From: VRUE01 sp963698085
GTDB taxonomy: Bacteria > Actinomycetota > Thermoleophilia > Solirubrobacterales > 70-9
Length of the DNA: 64,000 nt
Direction of reading: 5' to 3'
Assembly (NCBI GenBank): GCA_963698085.1
Contig: OY969122.1
Coordinates: 2,294,001 to 2,358,000 of the forward strand
Positions 7,927-15,635 of this stretch are shown in pieces (positions within the stretch are counted from its first letter, which is position 1; each line of letters opens with the position of its first letter). The position numbers were made by a program, and so were the translations under genes. The notes under the pieces were generated by a model. It had not been told where the DNA came from. It ran no database searches and saw only the letters and a program-made list of their open reading frames with translations.

Positions 7927-8545
7927 CCCCTCTGCGCCGGACGGCCAGCGAGGCGGTATCGGGCTCCTCGGCTCGGCGTTCAACCCACCCCACCTAGGGC
8001 ATCTGGCCCTTGCCCAGGAGGCGCTCTGGCAGCTCGGCCTCGACGAGGTGGTGCTGGTGCCGACGGGGGAGGCGCCCCACAAGCGCATCCACGACGATCC
8101 CGGCCGGGAGTTGCGGCTCGCGATGACGCGGCTCGCCGCCGCCGATGACTCGCGCTTCACCGTCTCGACGCTGGAGGTCGAGCGCGACGGGCCGTCCTAT
8201 ACGTATGAGACCTTGGAGCTGCTTGCACGCGAAAAGGGAGAGCCCGAGCTGGTGTTCGTGATGGGGGCGGACGCCGCTGTCGGGTTCGAGGGTTGGCGTG
8301 AGCCGCGGCGCGTGGTCGAGCTGGCGCGGCTGGCGGTGGCGCGCCGCTCGGGTATCTCCGAGGCCGATGTCGCCGCGGTGATGCGCAGCGTTGGTGCCGA
8401 GGGGCGGGTGACGATGCTGGAGATGCCGCAGTTCGGCGTCTCTTCCTCGGCGGTGCGCGAGCGGGCGGCGGCCGGCAGGCCGCTGCGCTACCTGGTGCCC
8501 GAGGCGGTTGCCCGTTTCATCGAGGAGAAGGGGATCTACTCGTGA
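7919..8545 (+). CDS. nadD: Nicotinate-nucleotide adenylyltransferase
   Basis: Transfers AMP from ATP to nicotinate mononucleotide in NAD synthesis. The nucleotidyltransferase motif GSAFNPPHLGHL (GxFxPxHxGH) is at residues 18-29 and the C-terminal ISSTxIR equivalent is VSSSAVRER. Length is 208. The GTG start overlaps proA by 8 bp and the stop overlaps the rsfS start (GTGA), the usual nadD-rsfS pair. Confidence 0.94.
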   Translation: MSSPSAPDGQRGGIGLLGSAFNPPHLGHLALAQEALWQLGLDEVVLVPTGEAPHKRIHDDPGRELRLAMTRLAAADDSRFTVSTLEVERDGPSYTYETLELLAREKGEPELVFVMGADAAVGFEGWREPRRVVELARLAVARRSGISEADVAAVMRSVGAEGRVTMLEMPQFGVSSSAVRERAAAGRPLRYLVPEAVARFIEEKGIYS

Positions 8546-8943
8546 GCGGGCTCGAGTCCGAGACACTGGCGCGCCGGCTGGCCGAGCTCGCCGACTCGAA
8601 AGGGGCGACGGAGATCGTCCTTCTCGACATGCGCGATCTCGCCGCCTACACCGACTTTTTGACGATCTGTACGGCGCGCAACGAGCGTCAGGCGCGGGCG
8701 ATCGTCGACGAGGTGAAGCTGCGGCTGAAGCAGGAGCACGGGCTGCTGCCCGGTGGGGTCGAGGGGGAGGGGGCCGCGGGCTGGATCGTGCTCGATTATC
8801 TGGACGCGGTGCTGCACGTCTTCACCACCGAGGAAAGGGAGCGCTACCAGCTCGAGGACCTCTGGCGCGAGGCGCCGCGACCCGAGTTGCAGCCCTCCCA
8901 AGATGGCGTCCGAGGGCACCTCTACGGTGCCGCGCATGGGTAG
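8542..8943 (+). CDS. rsfS: Ribosomal silencing factor RsfS
   Basis: Binds L14 on the 50S subunit and blocks subunit joining when nutrients are scarce. Typical features are the N-terminal segment DSKGATEIVLLDMRDLAAYT, the TDFLTICTARNERQARAI block and the GWIVLDYLDAVLHVF strand. 133 residues is normal. GTG start in a 4-bp overlap with nadD; the next gene starts 8 bp before its stop. Confidence 0.94.
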   Translation: MSGLESETLARRLAELADSKGATEIVLLDMRDLAAYTDFLTICTARNERQARAIVDEVKLRLKQEHGLLPGGVEGEGAAGWIVLDYLDAVLHVFTTEERERYQLEDLWREAPRPELQPSQDGVRGHLYGAAHG

Positions 8944-9637
8944 CTTCAAGCGGGCGCTATTCGGCTACCGCCGCAACGAAGTTGACGCCGCGATGTCGGC
9001 GCGCGATGCGGCGATATCCGCGGTCGAGCACCATGCCGCCGCCGCCGATGCCGAACTTGCCTCGCTCTCGGGGATGGTGATCGAGCGCGAGCGCGAGATA
9101 CGGAGCCTGAGTGAGCGCCTGCGTGAGGCGAACGAGCGCCACGAGCGCAGCATCGCCTCTCTGCAATCGGTCTCCGAGCGGCTGGAGGAGATCCAGGAGC
9201 AGGCGCGCGGCCAGGCGACGCGGATCCGGATGAAGGCGCTGCGCGAGGCGGTCGAGGTGAGCCGGCGCACGCAGGAGCTCGCTGAGGTTCACGAGAACGG
9301 TGCCAATGGCTCCGCGCAGGTTGAGCCCAAGGGTGCCGAGGCCGCCTTGGGCGAGCTCTTCGAAGGCTTGATCAAGCTCGAGATTGGCCCGCTCGGCGAC
9401 TTCTCGCAGCTGGTCGGCTTCGAAAACGCCGTCGGCCGCCTGGGCGCCCAAGAGATCTCCGTCGAGCGCTTCTCCGAGGGCCGGGCGACGCTCTCGATGC
9501 GACTCGACGAGCCAGTCGACCTGCTCCGCGAGCTCGAAGAGAATGCCCCCTTCGACTTCAACATCCGCCGCACCAGCGGCGACAACCTGATCCTCGACGT
9601 AGACGAGGACCAGGGCCCCGAGCAACGCGCGGCGTAG
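8936..9637 (+). CDS. DivIVA-like coiled-coil protein
   Basis: Begins MGSFKRALFGYRRNEVDAAM, resembling the membrane-targeting N-terminus of DivIVA/SepIVA proteins. A long charged coiled coil follows (about 40-110, heptads rich in E, R and L), then a compact C-terminal domain of about 95 residues (from LEIGPLGDFSQLVGFENAV to ILDVDEDQ) that I do not recognise. A role in organising the pole, septum or envelope is inferred from the N-terminus only. The ATG at 8936 is chosen because the family-like N-terminus begins there; it overlaps rsfS by 8 bp. Confidence 0.65.
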   Translation: MGSFKRALFGYRRNEVDAAMSARDAAISAVEHHAAAADAELASLSGMVIEREREIRSLSERLREANERHERSIASLQSVSERLEEIQEQARGQATRIRMKALREAVEVSRRTQELAEVHENGANGSAQVEPKGAEAALGELFEGLIKLEIGPLGDFSQLVGFENAVGRLGAQEISVERFSEGRATLSMRLDEPVDLLRELEENAPFDFNIRRTSGDNLILDVDEDQGPEQRAA

Positions 9638-9701
9638 GACGGGCTCGGCTTCAGATGCATGGGCTGGACGCTTGACGTATTGACTGGCAGTGTTTTGTCT
9701 G

Positions 9702-9715
9702 CGAACATGTGTTCG
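9702..9715 (+). promoter_or_regulatory. LexA-type SOS box
   Basis: CGAAC-ATGT-GTTCG is a perfect match to the Gram-positive and actinobacterial LexA site CGAAC-N4-GTTCG. It overlaps the start codon of the PD-(D/E)XK gene and lies downstream of two -35-like hexamers (TTGACG 9672, TTGACT 9680). LexA bound here would block the promoter. Confidence 0.75.
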
Positions 9716-10401
9716 TGATCGAGCACAACCCAAACCACAAGGGCAACGTCGCGGAGCTGGCGATCGCGAAGGAGGCGGCGAGGCTTGGACTGTCGGTGCT
9801 TATGCCGCTAACCGAGCACGAGCGTTTCGATTTGGCGATCGGGCTCGGTGGCAAGCTTCTCCGTGTCCAGTGCAAATGGGCAAACTGCAAGGACGATGTC
9901 ATTCCGGTTCATCTGGCGAGTAGCCGGCGGGGCCCTGAGGGCTACATTCGCCGCAACTACTCCCCGTCCGAAATCGATGCGATTGGCATCTACTGCGGTG
10001 ACTTAGATCGTTGTTTCTTGGTTCCGATCGAGGTGATTGCCGGTCAATGGGCTATGCAACTTCGCTTGGTGCCGGCGAGAAACGGACAGCGCGCGGCATT
10101 ACACTTCGCAGACGAGTACGACCTAGGGGCTGTAGCTCAGCTGGCAGAGCGCCGCCGTGGCACGGCGGAGGCCAGGGGTTCGAATCCCCTCAGCTCCACT
10201 AATCAGGTTTCTTCAAATTGCCCGGCCTCTGAAGAGGTCGGGGCCCACGAGTTCCGCAACCACTTCGGCTACTACGCGGAGCGGGCGGCGGCCGGTACCG
10301 AGATCCTCGTCAACCGCCGCGGGAAGCCGCACGTTCGCCTCGGTCCGGCACGAGGTCGGTGTCCTCGGGTCCGCCTGCGACGCGAGCGAGAAATCTGTTG
10401 A
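9709..10401 (+). CDS. PD-(D/E)XK nuclease of the group I intron endonuclease type, reading through tRNA-Ala
   Basis: The first ~140 residues match the small PD-(D/E)XK family related to I-Ssp6803I-type endonucleases: a conserved helix with acidic residue (KGNVAELAIAKEAARLG), D in ERFDLAIGLGG and the QCK site in LLRVQCKWA. There is no stop after this domain. The frame continues across the whole tRNA-Ala gene (about residues 140-163), then into an antitoxin-like segment and ends at 10401. Either the natural stop has been lost or the gene recently joined this sequence. GTG 9709 and GTG 9715 are both possible starts. An SOS box covers the start. Confidence 0.65.
   Translation: MFVIEHNPNHKGNVAELAIAKEAARLGLSVLMPLTEHERFDLAIGLGGKLLRVQCKWANCKDDVIPVHLASSRRGPEGYIRRNYSPSEIDAIGIYCGDLDRCFLVPIEVIAGQWAMQLRLVPARNGQRAALHFADEYDLGAVAQLAERRRGTAEARGSNPLSSTNQVSSNCPASEEVGAHEFRNHFGYYAERAAAGTEILVNRRGKPHVRLGPARGRCPRVRLRREREIC
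10126..10198 (+). tRNA. tRNA-Ala (anticodon GGC)
   Basis: A full cloverleaf of 73 nt: acceptor GGGGCTG with CAGCTCC containing the G3-T70 wobble that identifies tRNA-Ala, D-arm GCTC-AGCTGGCA-GAGC, anticodon arm CCGCC-GTGGCAC-GGCGG with GGC, variable AGGCC, T-arm AGGGG-TTCGAAT-CCCCT and discriminator A. No CCA is encoded. It lies wholly inside the open frame of the nuclease gene, on the same strand. Confidence 0.96.
10231..10353 (+). pseudogene. Phd/YefM-type antitoxin fragment
   Basis: The frame after the tRNA encodes VGAHEFRNHFGYYAERAAAG followed by TEILVNRRGKPHVRL, which looks like the N-terminal DNA-binding part of a Phd/YefM antitoxin. No start codon exists in this frame between the tRNA and the segment, and the match ends abruptly at about 10353, so it is broken at both ends. 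It is in frame with the nuclease reading frame. Confidence 0.55.
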
Positions 10402-10752
10402 GCCGGCGTTCGTAGAGGCCTGGGCCGACGTTCCACCCCTCGCAGTGCCCGGCCTCGGGTGCGCGGTGGTAGCTCACCCAGCGGGGTAGCTCGGCGGCGA
10501 AATCCTCGCTGGTCGAGAGCGGCACGACCTTGTCGTCGTCGCCGTGGAAGAGCAGGATCGGCAGCTGGAAGTCCTCGCCGTGCTGGAGGGCATCGAGGCT
10601 GTCCCAGTCGGCGTCTATACGCGCGCCGATCGCCCACTCGAGTGGCAACGTTGCAATTGCCGGAAACCCCATCTCGGTGGTGTTGAACTCGAGGGTCTCC
10701 CGCCAATCAGCCACCATCGCCGGCGGCGAATCCAGCTTCCGTTCCCAGGCTC
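10310..10752 (-). pseudogene. Alpha/beta-hydrolase, C-terminal fragment
   Basis: Minus-strand codons give the C-terminal half of an alpha/beta-hydrolase: WDSLDALQHGEDFQLPILLF, the HGDDDKVVP strand with the catalytic Asp, and the catalytic His in APEAGHCEGWNV. The N-terminal half with the nucleophile elbow is missing; upstream codons (to 11014) are antisense to the SpoIIM-like gene and have no family character. The final ~20 codons are antisense to the antitoxin fragment. A truncated, probably dead gene. Confidence 0.65.
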
Positions 10753-10822
10753 CCCCGAGCCGACCCCGTCCATGCCCGGCAGCGTACTCAGGGACTCGGC
10801 AGCGGCTGCCGATGATTGGTCG

Positions 10823-11530
10823 ATGAATACCGCCAACGAGCACGTGTTCTCGCACGGGATGCAGGACACGCGGGAGGCGATCGAGGCCTGGAACGGCCAC
10901 CCGGGACCGGTCCTGCGCGACTGGCTCGTCCTCAGCCTGGCGATTGCGCTCGCCCTGCTCGGAGCGGTCTGGGTCGTTGCCGGCCTGCTGACGCCAGACC
11001 TGACCCCAATCCACATGCCCGGGCTGACCGAGTCCACCAGCCCGGCGGACATGCTGCCGATCCTCTGGCGAAACTCACTGGTCCTGGCCCTGCACGCGAC
11101 CGCCTGCGTCGCCGGCTTCATAGCCGGCGCCTCAATGCCGATCGCCGCCGCCCAGCGCACCGGCCTCTCACGGTGGATTCACGTCAAGGCGGGGGAGTTC
11201 GCGATCCTCTTCGTCGCCGCCGTGACCCTCTTCTCGCTGCTGACCCAGGCCCTCTATCTCGGCTTCCAGGGCGCGACGATCTCCTTCCAGCTCGAGATCT
11301 CCCACGCCGCCCTCATCCTCAGCGTGCTGCCGCACGCGCTCCCCGAGCTGACCGCCCTCTTCCTTCCCCTCGCCGCCTGGCTGATTGCAAGCCGGCGCGG
11401 TGAGTGGAACCAGCTCCTGGCGGCCACGTTCATCACCGTCGCGCTCGCCATCCCGGTGCTTGTCGTCGCGGCGACGATCGAGGTCTACATCTGGCCCCGC
11501 GTCCTCGAGGCGATATCGCCCACCTTCTGA
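10823..11530 (+). CDS. SpoIIM-like (DUF95) integral membrane protein
   Basis: About 235 residues with 5-6 hydrophobic segments. The second half (LFSLLTQALYLGFQGATISF, LPHALPELTALFLPLAAWL) matches the stage II sporulation protein M/DUF95 pattern of a membrane protein with a conserved LPH-x3-E turn. In non-sporulating actinobacteria such proteins have no settled role. Start is the ATG at 10823; ATG 10859 is an alternative. The small membrane gene at 11562 follows closely. Confidence 0.72.
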   Translation: MNTANEHVFSHGMQDTREAIEAWNGHPGPVLRDWLVLSLAIALALLGAVWVVAGLLTPDLTPIHMPGLTESTSPADMLPILWRNSLVLALHATACVAGFIAGASMPIAAAQRTGLSRWIHVKAGEFAILFVAAVTLFSLLTQALYLGFQGATISFQLEISHAALILSVLPHALPELTALFLPLAAWLIASRRGEWNQLLAATFITVALAIPVLVVAATIEVYIWPRVLEAISPTF

Positions 11531-11561
11531 CCGGGTCACGGCTCAGTACGCTCGTCGGGCT

Positions 11562-11795
11562 TTGGACCAGCTCGTACAGATCGTCGGCGCCCTGCTGATC
11601 CTCGTTGCCTTCGCCGCGGCGCAGTTCGGGGCTATGGACCCGCACTCGCGGCTCTACCTCGTCCTCAACTTCGTCGGCTCGGTGATCCTCGCGGTCCTCG
11701 CTTGGCAGGAGAGCCAGTGGGGCTTCCTGCTGCTGGAGACGGTCTGGGCGGCCGTCTCCCTCTGGGGCCTGCGGCCACCACCGCGCAGCGCCTGA
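11562..11795 (+). CDS. Small CBU_0592-like membrane protein
   Basis: 77 residues with three hydrophobic segments (VQIVGALLILVAFAAAQ, YLVLNFVGSVILAVLAW, WGFLLLETVWAAVSLWG). The pattern of G-A-Q, N-x-x-GS and LLE-x-VW resembles small CBU_0592-type proteins of unknown function. The start is assumed to be TTG 11562, the only start codon just before the first helix. It ends 3 nt before the DUF3052 remnant. Confidence 0.6.
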   Translation: MDQLVQIVGALLILVAFAAAQFGAMDPHSRLYLVLNFVGSVILAVLAWQESQWGFLLLETVWAAVSLWGLRPPPRSA

Positions 11796-11798
11796 ACT

Positions 11799-11924
11799 AT
11801 GACCGCCGGGTACTCGGGCAAGCCGATCCGCGACCTCACCCTCGCCACCGGGATGGTCGACACCAAGGTCTGCGCGATCGACGAGACCTGGTCCGGCCTG
11901 CGTCTGACCCGGCGCCGCTCGTAA
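11799..11924 (+). pseudogene. DUF3052 gene reduced to its two ends
   Basis: A 41-codon frame that begins like DUF3052 proteins (MTAGYSGKP) and continues directly with their C-terminus (IRDLTLATGMVDTKVCAIDE then TWSGLRLTRRR). The ~80-90 residues normally between these ends are absent, with the frame kept. Its stop codon TAA is part of the leuS -10 element TAAGAT. Confidence 0.6.
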
Positions 11925-11927
11925 GAT
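11922..11927 (+). promoter_or_regulatory. -10 element of leuS
   Basis: TAAGAT, 9 nt before the leuS ATG, sharing bases with the preceding stop codon. Confidence 0.4.
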
Positions 11928-11936
11928 CGCCGTCCC

Positions 11937-14426
11937 ATGGCCGGATACGAAGCAAAGGCAATCGAGGCGAAGTGGCAGCAGCTATGGGCTGAGGAGTCAA
12001 CCTGGGAGGTCGCCAACCCAGGTCAACCCGGCTACGACGGCGAGAAGCCGAAGTCCTACGTGCTGGAGATGCTGCCCTACCCCTCGGGTGAGCCTCACGT
12101 CGGCCACCTCAAGTGCTACGCGGTAGGCGACGCGATCGCCCACTTCCGTCGCCGCCACGGCTTCGAGGTGATCCACCCGATGGGTTACGACTCCTTCGGC
12201 CTGCCGGCGGAGAACAACGCGATCAAGACCGGCGAGCCACCACGCACCGCAACCGAGCGCTCGATCGAGTCCTTCCGCCGCCAGTTCCGCGAGTGGGGGA
12301 TCTCGATCGACTGGTCGCGCGAGCTCGCCACCCACACGCCCGAGTACTACCGCTGGACGCAGTGGATCTTCCTGCGCCTCTTCGAGCGCGGCCTCGCCTA
12401 CCGCGACGAGGCACCGGTGCAATGGTGCCCGAAAGACGCCACGGTGCTCGCCAACGAGCAGGTCGTCGACGGGCGCTGCGAGCGCTGCGGCACGCCGGTC
12501 GAACAACGTCGGCTGGAGCAGTGGTTCTTCAAGATCACCGAGTACGCCGAGCGGCTGCTCGCCGACTTCGACCTGCTCGAGTCCTGGCCCGAGCACGTCG
12601 TCACCATGCAGCGCAACTGGATCGGCCGCTCCGAGGGGGCCGAGGTGAGCTTCCGCTGCGAGGAGCTCGACCTCGACTTCCCGGTCTTCACCACCCGCCC
12701 CGACACGCTCTTCGGCGCAACCTTCTTCGTCCTCGCCCCCGAGCACCCCGAGCTCGAGCGGCTCGTCGCCGGCACGCCGGTCGAGGACGAGGTGCGCGAG
12801 TACGTCAACCGGGTCGCGCGCGAGTCAGTGGAGGAGCGCGGCGACGAGGACCGCCCCAAGACCGGCGTGCCGCTCGGCCGCAGCGTCGTCAACCCGGTCA
12901 ACGGCGAGGAGATCCCGATGTTCGTCGCCGACTACGTGCTGATGGAGTACGGCACCGGCGCGATCATGGCGGTGCCCGCGCACGACACGCGCGACTACGA
13001 GTTCGCCCGCGCTTTCGAGCTGCCGATCAAGCGCGTGATCGAGGGCTCCGATCCAGAGGTCGCCCGCGACGAGGACGGGTTGCCCTACCCCGGGGATGGG
13101 CCGATGGTCAACTCCGGCCGCTTCGACGGCAAGCACAACCGCGAGGCCTACGAGGAGATCGTCGCCTGGCTGAAGCAGGAAGGGCGGGGCGAACCCGCCG
13201 TCAACTACCGGCTGCGCGACTGGCTGGTCTCGCGGCAGCGCTACTGGGGTGCTCCGATCCCGATCGTCTACTGCGAGGAGTGCGGCATCGTCCCGGTGCG
13301 GGACGATCAGCTCCCGGTCGAGCTACCCGAGGTCGATGACTACGCGCCGCAGGGCCGCAGCCCGCTGGCGGCCGCCGAGGAGTGGGTCGCCACCGAGTGC
13401 CCGCGCTGCGGAGCCGCCGCCCGGCGCGAGACCGACACGATGGACACCTTCGTCGACTCCTCCTGGTACTTCATTCGCTACCTCGATCCGAAAAACGGGG
13501 AGGTCGCCTGGGACCGGGCCGCGGCGGACCACTGGCTCCCCGTCGACCAGTACATCGGCGGGGTCGAGCACGCGATCCTGCACCTGATGTACGCACGCTT
13601 CTTCACCAAGGCGCTGGCGGACCTCGATTACCTTTTGGTGCAGGAGCCGTTCGCCAACCTCTTCACCCAGGGGATGATCACCCGCGACGGGGCCAAGATG
13701 TCGAAGTCGAAGGGCAACACGGTCAGCCCCGGCGAGTACGTCGAGCGCTACGGGGCCGACACCGCCCGCACTTACGTCTGTTTCATGGGCCCTCCCGAGC
13801 GCGGCGGCGACTGGTCCGACGAGGGGGTGGAGGGGGTGCAGCGCTTCCTCGCGAGGCTTTGGCGGCTCTGCGAGGAGGTCGAGGCGAAGGGTGGTAGTGG
13901 AGGCAACCCGAGCGGCGCCGAGGGAGAGGACCGCGAGCTACTCGCCAAGGCCCACTGGGCGATCGACAAGGTGGGACGTGACTTCGAGCGCGGCTTCCAG
14001 TTCAACACCGCGATCGCCGCGGTGATGGAGCTGGTCAACGAGACCTACCGGATCAAGGACGATCTTTACGGGGACCCAGCCGGCGTCGCGACCGTCCGTT
14101 TCGCGGCGGCGACAGCCGCCTCGTTGATCTTTCCCTTTGCCCCACACCTGGGGGCCGAGGTGTGGGAGCGGCTCCAGGGAGGTCGCATCTGGGAGGTGCC
14201 CTGGCCGCTGGCCGACCCCGGGCTGCTCACCAGCGACACCGTCACCCTCGTGGTCCAGGTAAACGGCAAGCTGCGCGACAGGATCGAGGCTCCCAGCGAT
14301 GCTCCGGAAGCGGAGCTGCTGGCCCTTGCCCGCGAGAGCGAGAAGGTGCGCCGCCACCTTGACGGCAAGCAGGTGGTCAAGGAGATAGTCGTGCCCGGCA
14401 AGCTCGTGAACCTGGTAGTTCGCTGA
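11937..14426 (+). CDS. leuS: Leucyl-tRNA synthetase
   Basis: Charges tRNA-Leu with leucine. Class I signatures: HIGH equivalent HVGH in YPSGEPHVGHLKCY (about residue 50) and KMSKS in GAKMSKSKGNTVSPG. The CP1 editing domain (about 225-410) includes the TTRPDTLFGATF region, and a zinc-like Cys cluster CPKDATVLANEQVVDG...CERCG is present. 829 residues is full length. No T-box leader is present; the gene appears near-leaderless. Confidence 0.97.
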   Translation: MAGYEAKAIEAKWQQLWAEESTWEVANPGQPGYDGEKPKSYVLEMLPYPSGEPHVGHLKCYAVGDAIAHFRRRHGFEVIHPMGYDSFGLPAENNAIKTGEPPRTATERSIESFRRQFREWGISIDWSRELATHTPEYYRWTQWIFLRLFERGLAYRDEAPVQWCPKDATVLANEQVVDGRCERCGTPVEQRRLEQWFFKITEYAERLLADFDLLESWPEHVVTMQRNWIGRSEGAEVSFRCEELDLDFPVFTTRPDTLFGATFFVLAPEHPELERLVAGTPVEDEVREYVNRVARESVEERGDEDRPKTGVPLGRSVVNPVNGEEIPMFVADYVLMEYGTGAIMAVPAHDTRDYEFARAFELPIKRVIEGSDPEVARDEDGLPYPGDGPMVNSGRFDGKHNREAYEEIVAWLKQEGRGEPAVNYRLRDWLVSRQRYWGAPIPIVYCEECGIVPVRDDQLPVELPEVDDYAPQGRSPLAAAEEWVATECPRCGAAARRETDTMDTFVDSSWYFIRYLDPKNGEVAWDRAAADHWLPVDQYIGGVEHAILHLMYARFFTKALADLDYLLVQEPFANLFTQGMITRDGAKMSKSKGNTVSPGEYVERYGADTARTYVCFMGPPERGGDWSDEGVEGVQRFLARLWRLCEEVEAKGGSGGNPSGAEGEDRELLAKAHWAIDKVGRDFERGFQFNTAIAAVMELVNETYRIKDDLYGDPAGVATVRFAAATAASLIFPFAPHLGAEVWERLQGGRIWEVPWPLADPGLLTSDTVTLVVQVNGKLRDRIEAPSDAPEAELLALARESEKVRRHLDGKQVVKEIVVPGKLVNLVVR

Positions 14427-14469
14427 GTTCTCACGGTTCAGGCTCCCCTTTCTGGTACAAAGCGCCCGC

Positions 14470-14859
14470 ATGTTGGTGAGACGACTTGCAGAGGCGCCCG
14501 CCGAGGAGTGGCACCGACTTCGGTACCACGCCCTGATGGACGCCGGCCAGCTCGGCGCCCGCAACATGTCGGTGACCTGGCTGGAGATCCCCGCCGGAGC
14601 GGAGCAGACCTTTCGCTCTGACGAGGAGGCCGAGCAGGTCTACGTGGTCGTCCGCGGCGCTGGCACGATGTCTGTCGTCGGCGACACCCAGGGCGTGGGG
14701 GAGGGCGATCTGATCCTTGTCCCGCCCGCCACCGACCACTCGATCGCCAACAACGGCGAGGAGGAGCTTGCCTGCGTCTCGGTGCAGTCGCCTCCCGTTG
14801 CCGCGGCCGAGCTGTACTCCGATCAGCTTGCCGAGGTCTCCGGCTACGACGACGACTGA
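14470..14859 (+). CDS. Cupin-domain protein
   Basis: 129-residue single-domain cupin. The two cupin motifs are degenerate but recognisable: TFRSDEEAEQVYVVVRGAGT and GDLILVPPATDHSIANNG. Several of the usual metal-binding histidines are replaced, so metal binding is uncertain. Function unknown. TACAAA lies 8 nt before the ATG. Confidence 0.72.
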   Translation: MLVRRLAEAPAEEWHRLRYHALMDAGQLGARNMSVTWLEIPAGAEQTFRSDEEAEQVYVVVRGAGTMSVVGDTQGVGEGDLILVPPATDHSIANNGEEELACVSVQSPPVAAAELYSDQLAEVSGYDDD

Positions 14860-14861
14860 GC

Positions 14862-14971
14862 CGTTCCAGGCGGCGCATCTCGGGGTCTTCGGTCGGTTGG
14901 CTCGGATCACGCACTGGAGTGCGCTCCCCTCGCCGCCCTCCCTGCATCCCCCGACCTGCTTGCCTGGAACG
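14862..14971. repeat. Long imperfect palindrome before comEA
   Basis: Arms CGTTCCAGGC and GCCTGGAACG are about 90 nt apart; the centre is a perfect hairpin CGCACT-GG-AGTGCG. Between them pairing is partial. It lies at the cupin-comEA boundary, like the other palindromes, but its core matches none of them. It is followed by a T-rich segment containing TTTTTGATTTCTG (14991-15003), a 13-mer also found at 2343-2355. Confidence 0.6.
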
Positions 14972-15042
14972 ACTCAGTTGAGTTTCGGATTTTTTGATTT
15001 CTGCGCGCCACTCGCGCGCTGAGATCCGCCACGGTCGGCGTC

Positions 15043-15630
15043 GTGCCGGACCTGTCCCGTTCCCAGCTGATCGCCTACGGCGCCGTTGCTGTCGCCTTGC
15101 TGTTGGTCGGCGCTCGCGCGATCCGGGCCGAGGGTGGCGAGGTCGTTGCACCCGTGGCTGCCTCCTCGGGCGATAGCGGGGGTGACCTCAGCCTGAGGAT
15201 CGACGGCGGCACCGACATCGTCATCGACGTCTCCGGGGCGGTACAGCGGCCCGGTGTCTACCGATTGCCAGCGGGCGCCCGGGTAGTTGACGCGATCAGT
15301 CGGGCCGGTGGGCCAGCAAATGGGGCGCTGCTGGAAGGAATAAACCGGGCGGCCCGCCTGACCGATGGTCAGCAGGTGATGGTGCCCGAGCGCGGATCGG
15401 ACGGAGCGATTGCGAGCGCGGGCCCCGGGGCGGAAGACGGGCCGATCAGCCTCGGCGGCGCCACGGTCGAGCAGCTCGAAACGATCGACGGCATCGGCCC
15501 GGTAACTGCCGGCAAGATCGTCGAATACCGTGATCAGCACGGCGGCCTCGCCTCCGTCGACCAGCTCGACCAGGTGAGCGGCATCGGCCCGGCGACGATG
15601 GAGTCGCTGCGGGCCCGGCTGCAGCCCTAG
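15043..15630 (+). CDS. comEA: ComEA-like DNA-binding competence protein
   Basis: Membrane-anchored DNA receptor for uptake. One N-terminal membrane segment (residues 8-25), an SLBB domain (VIDVSGAVQRPGVYRLPAGA), then a helix-hairpin-helix domain at the C-terminus with two HhH turns, LETIDGIGPVTAGKIVEYR and VSGIGPATMESLRARL. 195 residues fits actinobacterial ComEA. GTG start. comEC follows 5 nt later, forming a DNA-uptake pair. Confidence 0.92.
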   Translation: MPDLSRSQLIAYGAVAVALLLVGARAIRAEGGEVVAPVAASSGDSGGDLSLRIDGGTDIVIDVSGAVQRPGVYRLPAGARVVDAISRAGGPANGALLEGINRAARLTDGQQVMVPERGSDGAIASAGPGAEDGPISLGGATVEQLETIDGIGPVTAGKIVEYRDQHGGLASVDQLDQVSGIGPATMESLRARLQP

Positions 15631-15635
15631 CGCCG

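Noticed and set aside
10544..10822. Longer SpoIIM-like protein starting at 10544
   Set aside because: Upstream codons are antisense to the hydrolase fragment and lack hydrophobic or family character.
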